Shown: positions 18,507 through 26,048 of the stretch, piece after piece
Layout: each line of letters opens with the position of its first letter
Numbering within the stretch: position 1 is the stretch's first letter
Origin: Myxococcales bacterium
GTDB taxonomy: Bacteria > Myxococcota_A > Polyangia > Palsa-1104 > JAEUJZ01
NCBI GenBank assembly: GCA_016794365.1
Contig: JAEUKB010000022.1
Location: 103,827 to 167,826 of the forward strand
Length of the DNA stretch: 64,000 nucleotides
Direction of reading: 5' to 3'
Made by a program: the position numbers and the translations under genes
The notes under the pieces: generated by a model
Told to the model about the DNA's origin: nothing
Seen by the model: the letters and a program-made list of their open reading frames with translations, nothing else
The model's database searches: none

Positions 18507-18540
18507 GCACTTCATCCGCATCAGCCCGCGATAAACGCAA

Positions 18541-18617
18541 GCGTTGGGAGTGCGTTGGGAGTGCGTTAGGAGTACGTTGGGAGTGCGTTGGGAGTGCGTT
18601 GGGAGTGCGTTGGGAGT
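18541..18617. repeat. 11-bp tandem array (GCGTTGGGAGT), seven units
   Basis: Seven consecutive 11-bp units, nearly all identical (one has TTAGG, one begins AC), fill the space between two convergent genes. An eighth decayed unit runs into the porin stop. The same 11-bp motif family recurs at 29683-29748. Confidence 0.95.
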
Positions 18618-18625
18618 GCTTCGGT

Positions 18626-19960
18626 TTAGTACATAAAGGCCGCACCAAAGCTGATGCGATCGTTTCCGCCCGTGCCATCGTTTCCTTTGAGCGTCCGACG
18701 GTAATCAAACTTAAACGCCAGCTCGAGGATCGGACGATAGCTCAGTCCTGCGGTGAAGAACTGTAGCGCTTCACTGTTTCCTGGATCGGTCACTTCAGCC
18801 ACCACCGCGCGCGTGTCTACATACTCGTAGCGACCAAACAGGATGAGCTGCTGCGTCGTATTCTGGATGGGATACAGGACGTTGTAGCCTGCTTCTCCGT
18901 AGAAGCCTTGACCTTGCGAACCAATCGCAGAGGCCGTCGGTGTGCTCTGCCGGATCACTTGCGTGATGCGATCCGCTCCTTGAATGAAGGTTCGTGCGTA
19001 CTGTGCGCGCAGCATCATTCCGTAGCGCTGAAAGCGTGCGTCGGCTTCGACGATTCCCAACCGGACTCCGTCCAGGTTCTGATCCTTCTGGTTGGCCGAT
19101 CCGTAGTAGAAGCTTCCGGCGATATCAAAGCCCAAGATGCGGCTGTAGTTGATGCGTCCGGTCACCGCTGCATTCTGGGTGTTCACCACAAAGCCACGCG
19201 ACAGACCCGGACTGATTCCCTGATCTGCAGAGAACTTCGATCCATCGGCTCCGGTCACTACATACACTTGATAGCGCAGGCCATCGACGATGGTTCCGAA
19301 CACTCCGGCTCCGAACTCGCGCCAGGTGGTGGGAATGATGATCTGATCCATCGTCGGACGATCCACGCTGTGGAACACCGGCGGCTCGTGATACAGGTTC
19401 ACGATGCTAAGCGGCAGCAGCACCAGTCCGACCCGGAATCCGATCGGCACTTTGCGAAACGGCTGAAGCTCAAGGTAGGACTGCTCGATCTCAAAGCGGC
19501 TGACGTTTTCGACTTCCAGCTCGGAATAGACAGAGGCCCAGTCCGTGAAGTGATGACCGAAGAACAGAACGATCCGACGCAGCGTAAACTGGGTATCGTT
19601 CTTGAGCATGACCAGGTGCGTTTCTCCGTACGCTCCGATCGGAATGCGTCGTCCTGATCCCAGATCGGTGGAAAACGCTTGGCCAGTGGCCATCGTAGGA
19701 TCGTAGTCGCGTGGGAGTGCTGGTTTGCTCGGTGCAGCGCTGGGATTTGCGGGCTCTGAAGGCTCTTCCGCAGGCAGTGAGATGACCGGACCCACTGACT
19801 TGCCATCTGCTTGCACAGCAACGGTGGAAGGAGTCTGTTCGGTGGTCTGTTGCGCGGTCTGTTGCGCGGTCTGTTGCGCGGTCTGTTGCGTGGTCTGTTG
19901 CGCGGCTGCTGATCCAGACAGAATCGTCAGCAGCCCAAAGGACAGAAGGAAGGTTCTCAT
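18626..19960 (-). CDS. OprP/OprO-like outer-membrane porin
   Basis: The 444-residue protein has a signal peptide (SFGLLTILSGSAAAQ), then a Gln/Thr repeat (units of TAQQ), a Pro-rich spacer and a barrel region of alternating aromatic strands ending in the terminal motif SFGAAFMY. The strand pattern resembles phosphate-selective porins and similar trimeric barrels, but specificity cannot be read. The ATG at 19958-19960 overlaps the stop of the monoheme lipoprotein gene (ATGA), and AGGAAACC precedes it. It is the last gene of the imelysin/diheme operon and probably supplies the outer-membrane channel for the same solute or metal. Confidence 0.75.
   Translation of the reverse strand: MRTFLLSFGLLTILSGSAAAQQTTQQTAQQTAQQTAQQTTEQTPSTVAVQADGKSVGPVISLPAEEPSEPANPSAAPSKPALPRDYDPTMATGQAFSTDLGSGRRIPIGAYGETHLVMLKNDTQFTLRRIVLFFGHHFTDWASVYSELEVENVSRFEIEQSYLELQPFRKVPIGFRVGLVLLPLSIVNLYHEPPVFHSVDRPTMDQIIIPTTWREFGAGVFGTIVDGLRYQVYVVTGADGSKFSADQGISPGLSRGFVVNTQNAAVTGRINYSRILGFDIAGSFYYGSANQKDQNLDGVRLGIVEADARFQRYGMMLRAQYARTFIQGADRITQVIRQSTPTASAIGSQGQGFYGEAGYNVLYPIQNTTQQLILFGRYEYVDTRAVVAEVTDPGNSEALQFFTAGLSYRPILELAFKFDYRRTLKGNDGTGGNDRISFGAAFMY
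19844..19903. repeat. 12-bp tandem repeat in the porin gene
   Basis: Five units of GGTCTGTTGCGC (with one CGTG variant) encode the four-residue TAQQ repeats after the signal peptide. The unit is a multiple of three, so slippage changes only the spacer length of the mature N-terminus. Confidence 0.9.
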
Positions 19961-20508
19961 TGGTTTCCTGGTGCCAGGACCGATGCGATGATGTGATCTT
20001 GACGCTCGGTTCCAGCAAGTCCATGACAGCGATTGCAAGTGACTCCGGTTCCGGCCGTATCGGCGTAGCCGTGTCCCGGTGCGCTACCGTCGGATTCCAG
20101 ATCCGCAGGGTTGGTTCCGCGCGTAACGATCACCGGAACTCCGCTCGTGCTGAACTTGAGCGTGAAGAACTCCCAGTCTTTGGCACCACCGAGGTTGTAT
20201 TCGCCACCGCGCTTGGCCATGGCGAACATCTCCCACTCTAGCTTGCTGGTTCCAAACTCTACGGTCTTCACAAGGATCGATCCAACGGGATAGGTCGTCG
20301 ATCCTTTGGGAGCAGGTTTGTTGATGAATCCGTGACGTCCGCCGGTTGGATGGCCGTCGAGGGGACCGTCTCCTAAAAAGAACTTGGGCCAGCTCTCAAA
20401 CGACGCAAAGTCGCTCTGGAGCGCGATGAAGACAGCGCCCGGCTCGCCTTCCGTACATCCGGCTGCAAGCGCGGCACAGAGCAGCAGGCAAGTAGATCGT
20501 AGAGTCAT
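19957..20508 (-). CDS. Monoheme c-type cytochrome lipoprotein
   Basis: The 183-residue product has a lipobox (LAAGC, Cys18) and a single heme-c site CNRCH (Cys158, Cys161, His162) close to the C-terminus. The middle resembles no family I can name (FASFESWPKFFLGDG and EWEMFAMAKRGGEYN). The ATG at 20506-20508 overlaps the imelysin stop by ATGA, and its own stop overlaps the porin start the same way. It probably passes electrons to or from the diheme oxidoreductase of the same operon. Confidence 0.75.
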   Translation of the reverse strand: MTLRSTCLLLCAALAAGCTEGEPGAVFIALQSDFASFESWPKFFLGDGPLDGHPTGGRHGFINKPAPKGSTTYPVGSILVKTVEFGTSKLEWEMFAMAKRGGEYNLGGAKDWEFFTLKFSTSGVPVIVTRGTNPADLESDGSAPGHGYADTAGTGVTCNRCHGLAGTERQDHIIASVLAPGNQ

Positions 20509-21548
20509 TGTGGTAGCTGCGGAATTCCTAGCAGATCCGCACTCTGGGTCATGACGTTGACAAGCGATCCCGCATGCTCGGGATCGGCTTCTTGCTTCAC
20601 AAGCTGATAGAGCTGACCAAACGGAGTCGCGAGATCCGAGCTGGACGGATTGGTCGAGCTCCACGTCGCTGGAACCTGCGGAATCGCATCCCCAGAGATG
20701 CTCTGATACTTGCTTTGAAGACGCGCAAAGCCCGCTTGGATCTTGGACTCTTGCTCACGGCCTCCCTGCGCGATCAGCCAAGGACGGAAGGCGTTAAAAG
20801 TTGCGATTCCGGCGTCTACGTTGGCGCGCATATCAGCAAGCGTATACTGCGCATAGCGCGACTCTTCTTCGCCGCTCGCGGCCTTGTTGGCCTTTTCGAC
20901 TTGCTCGTTCATCGATCCGATGACGCCTCGGTACGCTGCGGCTGTATCCAGCGCAAGTGGCCCAAAGTCGGTGCGCATCCGCTCGATGTCTGCCACGAGG
21001 CGCGTACACAGCTTCTGTTTGAAGTCACGCGCTTCCTGTTCGGTCTTTGGGAATGCTGCTTCTTTGTATCCGGGCAGTCCCATCTCGAACGTCTTGACGT
21101 GCGAAGGAATCGAATCCGACCACAGGATTCGCTCGATCGCGTGGACTCCGGTGACGCCCTGATCATCGAACAGATAGTTGTCCGGTGAGGTCGAGATAAA
21201 GCCGTCATAGCGCTCATCGGTCGAGACATCGATGTCAGGAAACAGGACCGCAATCGCGCCTTCAATGTGTTCGTACGCGATGCGCGCGCGCTTCCAGTCC
21301 GCTTTCATCTTGGCCACTTGGGCTGCATCGGACTGCGCGTTCCATCCGTTTGCATCGGGCGCTGGCGCATCACTTTGGATCGCCTGTGCAGCCGCGAGCA
21401 GCTCATCCATGTTGGTCTGGATGTACGCCTTGACATCGACGAGCGCTTGCTCTTGCGGAGACAGGTTCTGCGCGCAGCCAGCAAGTGAAACAGAGAGAGA
21501 AACAGAGAGCGACAAGAGCGAAACAGAGAGCTTACAAGAGCGCTTCAT
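20505..21548 (-). CDS. Imelysin (M75-like, EfeO/IcmP-type) lipoprotein
   Basis: The 347-residue lipoprotein (lipobox SLAGC, Cys25) has the imelysin GxHxxE motif (GVHAIERILW, His136 and Glu139), flanked by the family segments W..AR.AYEHIEGAI and FPDIDVST. Imelysins such as IcmP and EfeO are iron-regulated, helical, metal-binding surface or periplasmic proteins; the old peptidase label is doubtful. It follows the diheme gene by 33 bp and overlaps the cytochrome gene by ATGA. The same pairing of imelysin with a diheme oxidoreductase is known from Pseudomonas iron-responsive clusters. Confidence 0.85.
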   Translation of the reverse strand: MKRSCKLSVSLLSLSVSLSVSLAGCAQNLSPQEQALVDVKAYIQTNMDELLAAAQAIQSDAPAPDANGWNAQSDAAQVAKMKADWKRARIAYEHIEGAIAVLFPDIDVSTDERYDGFISTSPDNYLFDDQGVTGVHAIERILWSDSIPSHVKTFEMGLPGYKEAAFPKTEQEARDFKQKLCTRLVADIERMRTDFGPLALDTAAAYRGVIGSMNEQVEKANKAASGEEESRYAQYTLADMRANVDAGIATFNAFRPWLIAQGGREQESKIQAGFARLQSKYQSISGDAIPQVPATWSSTNPSSSDLATPFGQLYQLVKQEADPEHAGSLVNVMTQSADLLGIPQLPQ

Positions 21549-21581
21549 GGTGGGTGATTCCTTTTGTGTGTATCGCGCGCT

Positions 21582-22823
21582 CTACAGCGATCCGACATAC
21601 TTCAGCAGCAGCTGTTTGTCGTCGGGCGTAAGCGCTTGATACTTTTCTACGGAGCCGCGTGCTTCCGACCCGGTTCCGTTGTGCTTCAAGATGGCTTCTT
21701 CAATCGTCTTGGCGCGGCCATCGTGTAGATAGTTTTGGAAAAAGCGCAGGCCAATGAGCGGAGCCGTACGCCACTGTCGAGAGCTTGCTTTTCCGTCGGT
21801 CAGTCCGTCCGCAAGCTCGGTTCCCATGTCATGCAGGAGTAGGTCGGTAAACACCGGAGCATTCACTGCGGCAAGCTGCGCAATCGGATAGTCCGCGCGT
21901 GTCTTGAGCGAAGGAACGTGACACGCACTGCACTGCGCTGCTTCAAACAGTGCAACGGCCTGTTCTTGTGGTGCTTCCCGCTTGGGAATCGCGAGCAGAC
22001 GCATGTACTCTGCCAGCAAATTGATCGTATCAATCGTCAGATCCACGCCTGGCTTTTTGTCATCGGTCAGCCCATCTGGATTGGCCAGCTCGGTGGGTCG
22101 CAGCGGAGACGTCATGCTCATGTCTCCTTGTGCTGCATCGGCTGAAAACTCGTCGAGCGTTGCGATCCGGGCTTTGTGTCCGAACCGACCGATGAGTCCT
22201 GTCTGTCCCGGTTGATGCTGGTGATATCGCCGATCTGGGTTTGCTTGCGATTGATAGGAAACGCGGTTGATCTGTCCGTGGATTCCGTCGGTGCGCTTGG
22301 CTTGTTCGGCTTCGATGCGCTCGATCTCGCGATCCTCAATCGCTTCCAGATAGCCTCTGCCAAACGTCGCAAGACCGATGCGCGTGGACAGCTTTAGATT
22401 GGGACTACTCGGTGGTGGAGTCAGTCCTTTCTGCGCTCCACCCGCGTAGTATGGACGTGCGGTCGATCCCCAGGGCAGCGCGGACTGATCACTGTCAGGA
22501 GTGAATCCATCCGACTTCACCATGACCATTTTTTGAACGCTGCCTGGACCCTTTCCTGCTGCTGCGTGACATGAGCCACAGGATGTCCGAATGTAGTTGG
22601 GACCGAGTCCGTCGCCTTCCAGAAAGACTGCATCGAAGGCTACATCACCCTCGAAAAACAGCTTCTTGAGCTCTGCGGAAACGCCCGCGATGGGAATGTC
22701 TGTTGGATCTTCCGCAATCACCTTGGGATGACTCTGTGAGTCTGGGGATTCACATCCAGAGAGAAGCGGAAGGACTCCAAACAGGCTTACAGACAGCAGA
22801 TCACGGAGTCCTTGGGGTTTCAC
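21582..22823 (-). CDS. Diheme oxidoreductase (thiol oxidoreductase-like) lipoprotein
   Basis: With the GTG start at 22821-22823 (AAGGA eight bases upstream) the product is 413 residues. It has a lipobox (LLSGC, Cys24) and two heme-c sites, CGSCH (Cys82, Cys85, His86) and CSACH (Cys298, Cys301, His302). The order and spacing match the diheme oxidoreductase (DUF1111-type) family related to di-heme peroxidases, including the C-terminal FFQNYLHDGRAKTIEEAI segment. It probably acts in the periplasm in redox chemistry linked to metal uptake. It is the first gene of the operon and has a promoter with an embedded palindrome at 22928-22956. Confidence 0.85.
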   Translation of the reverse strand: MKPQGLRDLLSVSLFGVLPLLSGCESPDSQSHPKVIAEDPTDIPIAGVSAELKKLFFEGDVAFDAVFLEGDGLGPNYIRTSCGSCHAAAGKGPGSVQKMVMVKSDGFTPDSDQSALPWGSTARPYYAGGAQKGLTPPPSSPNLKLSTRIGLATFGRGYLEAIEDREIERIEAEQAKRTDGIHGQINRVSYQSQANPDRRYHQHQPGQTGLIGRFGHKARIATLDEFSADAAQGDMSMTSPLRPTELANPDGLTDDKKPGVDLTIDTINLLAEYMRLLAIPKREAPQEQAVALFEAAQCSACHVPSLKTRADYPIAQLAAVNAPVFTDLLLHDMGTELADGLTDGKASSRQWRTAPLIGLRFFQNYLHDGRAKTIEEAILKHNGTGSEARGSVEKYQALTPDDKQLLLKYVGSL

Positions 22824-23179
22824 GATGGCATTCCTTTGTTGGTGCGCGGTGCGAAGCGCTGTGTGAGATCTGCGAGCCATTTGGCGCGCTGCGTGGTCGC
22901 TCCGCGTGAGGAGGTTTCTTGCGATTTTGAATATTGAAATCAATATCGCTTGTCAATCACTTCAGCGTTCTCGACGGAAATCACAGGGTTACAGGGATCG
23001 CAGCGCGGGGTCGGTCCAGCTGGCTCGTCGTACGCTGTGGTGGGTCGATTGCGTTCACGAGCCCAGTCAGGTGTGGTGGCAGGCGCTCTTACAGAGAGCG
23101 CGGCATGTTCGCAGCGCGCACAGAGCGAGCACAGAGCCAGTGATAGAGAACGATAGGAGTTGCGCGATCAGGGGTCACT
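22824..23179. other. Non-coding interval holding the imelysin-operon promoter
   Basis: This 356-bp interval separates the diheme gene from the end of the CYP51-ferredoxin gene. Apart from the promoter and palindrome near 22930-22956, I see no gene in it. Translations across it are short and of atypical composition. Confidence 0.6.
22928..22956 (-). promoter_or_regulatory. Promoter with perfect inverted repeat in its spacer
   Basis: Read on the minus strand, a consensus -35 TTGACA (22951-22956) and a -10 like TATTCA (22928-22933) are separated by exactly 17 bp. The spacer and -10 carry the perfect inverted repeat ATATTGA-AA-TCAATAT (22931-22946). The placement is that of a repressor site. The AT-rich sequence partly resembles a Fur box (about 12 of 19 positions), which would suit an imelysin operon. 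Confidence 0.6.
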
Positions 23180-25063
23180 TCAGCCGAGCCGAATGGCACG
23201 GGTCGGACAGTACTTGGCGGCTGCTTGCACCAGCGTGCGGTGCGCTGGGTCCACTGTTTCGGATAGCAGCGCCACCTTGCCATCAGCGCCGATGCAGAAC
23301 ACTTCGGGGGCTTCTCCCACGCAGACCGCGTGTCCTTGGCACAGATCCTTGTCGAGCAGCACGCGGAGCTTATTCGCCGACGCTGCGACCGATTCCTGAG
23401 CGACCGATTCCGTTTCCGTTGAGATTGATTCCTGAGCGACCGATTCCGTTGCGTTTGCTGCGCTGGATGCAGACGGAGTTTCGGATGCAGGCTGCATGGG
23501 AGCGGAGTGTGCAACCGGACAGCTTGCAGCAGGAGCGGAGTGTGCAACCGGACAACCTGCTGCTTTGCTCGGATCGGCTGTGGCGGCTTGTGCAGCGACT
23601 CCCATTTCGTCGGCCAGCTTCGCAAGCGCTGCGGCCCCCGCAATCGTAACAGAGGGCTCTGCACGACGCTTGTAGCGCAGACGGCACGGAACCTTTGGTC
23701 CCACCACCAAGCCGTGGAAGTCGGAATCGATCGGATCTCCGGCCAGCTCAAACTCATACTGACCGAGCAGCAGCGCCAAGATCGCTTTGATCTGGAGGAT
23801 CGCAAATGCATTGCCCAAACACTTGTGACGACCACCGCCAAACGCGATGTACGCAAAGTCGCGCTTGTCTTCTTCACGCGGTGGCGCAAAGCGATCCGGA
23901 TCGAAGGCTTCAGGATGCTTGAAGATCTCTGGAATGCGGTGCGCTACCGTCGGAGAGATCAAGATCCAGGTTCCTTTGGGAATCAGCCACTGCTTGAAGA
24001 CAAAGTCCTGCTGCGCAACCCGCACCAGCATAAACAGGGGAGGATGCAGACGCAGGGTTTCTTTGACCACGTTTTCGATGAACGTCAGCTCGCGCAGCGC
24101 TGCATGGTTGACGGCACGACCCGATGCAAAGACGCGATCCACTTCCGCAATGGCGCGCGAAAGAGAGTGCGGATTGCGCAGCAGCTCGATCATGCTCCAG
24201 GCTGTGGTGACAGAGCTGGTGTGATGACCGGCAAACATTCCTGCGAGCAAGAGCCCGGTGATCTCATCTTCGGTCAGCTCTTTTCCGTCGGAATAGCGCG
24301 CATCCATCAGGGTCTGAAGGAAGTCTTCCCCCGTTCGCTTTTCCCGCCGTCGCGCTTCCGTGATCTTGCTGATCATCTCGACCAAGCGAACACGCGCGCG
24401 ATCTCTGCGGATGAACGAAGGAATCGGAAGGTGCGCGTTCAGATACGCAAGCGGAGTCACTCCCATCTCCAGATCATGGTAGACGGAGGCAAACTCATCG
24501 TTCATTCCTTCACGGAACTCTCGACCGAGCAGACAGCGACTGGACGTGAAGTTGGTGAGGACGCGACAGAACTCTACAAAGTCGAGCGTTCCTTGATCGC
24601 CCCAGCCGCTGACGCTCTCTTCCGTTTCCAGGACCACGGCTTCCCCGTAGGTCCGCATCCGCTTGTCCTTGAGCGCAGGCAGCAGCATCTTAAACTGCTC
24701 TGCTTGCTTGTCCGGCGGCGCGTCATAGACGATTCCTTTGCCGAACACAGGCGTCATGATCTTGTACGCTTCCGACGGACTGAGCACCGTATCGGGCGCA
24801 CGGAACACCGCTTCTTGGGCATCGGGTCCAAACACCGCAACCATGCGGCGATGGAAGACGTTCAGACCCGCGATCTCTCCGTGTTCGCGATGCGCACGAA
24901 ACAGAAGCTGAATCGCTCCGGTCACAAACTCCGACGCATGACCAAGCACCGGAAGGCCTCCGCTCAGCAGTGGCGGCAGCTTCAGTCCGGGCGGAACAGA
25001 GACGCTCGTATCGCGTCCCATCGCGCGTCCAAACGCGCGGTCTACCAAGTTAAACACTTGCAT
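23180..25063 (-). CDS. CYP51-type sterol 14-alpha-demethylase fused to a 3Fe-4S ferredoxin
   Basis: The 627-residue protein is a P450 (1-470), a linker (470-566) and a ferredoxin (566-627). CYP51 hallmarks are the B' motif TPVFGKGIVYDAP (104-116), the I-helix FAGHHTSS (277-284), ExxR (Glu335, Arg338) and heme-ligand Cys415 in FGGGRHKCLG. The ferredoxin has CQGHAVC (Cys575, Cys581) and KYCP (Cys619). CYP51 removes the 14-alpha methyl of sterols, and a CYP51-ferredoxin fusion is known from Methylococcus capsulatus. The linker contains CPVAHSAP twice. It follows the ERG25-like gene by 9 bp, so the two form a sterol-modifying operon. Confidence 0.88.
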   Translation of the reverse strand: MQVFNLVDRAFGRAMGRDTSVSVPPGLKLPPLLSGGLPVLGHASEFVTGAIQLLFRAHREHGEIAGLNVFHRRMVAVFGPDAQEAVFRAPDTVLSPSEAYKIMTPVFGKGIVYDAPPDKQAEQFKMLLPALKDKRMRTYGEAVVLETEESVSGWGDQGTLDFVEFCRVLTNFTSSRCLLGREFREGMNDEFASVYHDLEMGVTPLAYLNAHLPIPSFIRRDRARVRLVEMISKITEARRREKRTGEDFLQTLMDARYSDGKELTEDEITGLLLAGMFAGHHTSSVTTAWSMIELLRNPHSLSRAIAEVDRVFASGRAVNHAALRELTFIENVVKETLRLHPPLFMLVRVAQQDFVFKQWLIPKGTWILISPTVAHRIPEIFKHPEAFDPDRFAPPREEDKRDFAYIAFGGGRHKCLGNAFAILQIKAILALLLGQYEFELAGDPIDSDFHGLVVGPKVPCRLRYKRRAEPSVTIAGAAALAKLADEMGVAAQAATADPSKAAGCPVAHSAPAASCPVAHSAPMQPASETPSASSAANATESVAQESISTETESVAQESVAASANKLRVLLDKDLCQGHAVCVGEAPEVFCIGADGKVALLSETVDPAHRTLVQAAAKYCPTRAIRLG

Positions 25064-25072
25064 CAGATCCCC

Positions 25073-25858
25073 TTATTTCGCTTTTGCAGCGCGAGGGCCC
25101 AGGTTCTTTTCATCGGCGGTTCCGAGCAGCCGATCCAGCCACACGAAGTTGGGCGCAAAGTTGCGGTTGAAGCGGCGATGGTGCCGATCGTGAAAGCTTG
25201 CGCTCACCAGGAACGGCAGAAAGCGACTGGGACGCCACGGAAACTCGTATCCGCAGTGAACCGCAGTGGCTTGTAGCTGCTTGGTCACAACCCAGACCAG
25301 CAGCGTAAACAGATGAGGACGCAGGATTAGCATCGGCAGCACCGTTCCGAACCCGGTAAACAGCGTCTCTAGCGGATGTGCGTAGCTTGATGCCATTCCA
25401 AACGGAGTCATGTAGTGATGATGCAGGTAATGGATCTTGTCCATCGCCCAGCGCGTATGCAGCGTCCGGTGCGCAAAGTAGTGCCACGCATCTTCCACCA
25501 CCAGACAGAACGCGAGGGTGAGGAGCACGGTTGTGATGCTCGGAAGCGGCAGATCTTTGCTGATTCCTAACCACACAAAGAACGGATAGGAACCAAACGT
25601 CAGCGGAATTTCCGAGATCAGCTTGTTGCGAACGGAGTGACGGATGACGCGCCAGAACTCTACCGTTTCATTGACGTGATGCTGGATCTTGTATTTTCGC
25701 AGCGAAGGAATCGAGTCCAGCCACAGACAGAACAGACCGCTCAGCAGCCAAGTGATGTTCACAACGATCGTCGGCCACAGCGCGTACAGCGTGAAGTCCG
25801 AGGATCCCGAGATAAGCGTTTGCCACAGCGTTTCCATGGTCGATGGTTCCAGATTCAA
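25073..25858 (-). CDS. C-4 methylsterol oxidase-like (ERG25/SMO) fatty-acid-hydroxylase-superfamily protein
   Basis: This 261-residue integral membrane di-iron enzyme has the three histidine clusters: HYFAH-RTLH (126-134), HYLHHHY (143-149) and FHDRHHRRF (222-230). It also has the ERG25-like segments TPFGMASSYAHPLE, HCGYEFPW and DRLLGT. These fit C-4 methylsterol monooxygenases more than generic fatty-acid hydroxylases. Several hydrophobic helices precede the His boxes. It starts the two-gene unit with the CYP51-ferredoxin. No squalene epoxidase or oxidosqualene cyclase occurs in this window. Confidence 0.82.
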   Translation of the reverse strand: MNLEPSTMETLWQTLISGSSDFTLYALWPTIVVNITWLLSGLFCLWLDSIPSLRKYKIQHHVNETVEFWRVIRHSVRNKLISEIPLTFGSYPFFVWLGISKDLPLPSITTVLLTLAFCLVVEDAWHYFAHRTLHTRWAMDKIHYLHHHYMTPFGMASSYAHPLETLFTGFGTVLPMLILRPHLFTLLVWVVTKQLQATAVHCGYEFPWRPSRFLPFLVSASFHDRHHRRFNRNFAPNFVWLDRLLGTADEKNLGPRAAKAK

Positions 25859-26048
25859 GTGGCGGTCTTATAGCAGAAGCGGAGCGCAAGTAGATCGCGG
25901 AAGGTGGCGGAATCAGCAGGGTTGCAGGAAAGGAATCGCAGCGAGCTTCCGTCGCTGTGCAGTTCCGCACGGTACGAGAGAGAGTCCCGTGCGAATGCGT
26001 GAATTTCGAGTGCGGAATCGCCCAATCAGGGCGAAGGAAAAGCTGACG

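Noticed and set aside
18541..18617. Iteron-type replication origin
   Set aside because: No replication initiator gene or AT-rich unwinding region lies nearby, and a second array of the same family sits at another gene end.
23507..25276. A 589-residue open frame antisense to the CYP51-ferredoxin gene
   Set aside because: The minus strand carries all P450 and ferredoxin motifs; the plus-strand translation has none and is of unlikely composition.
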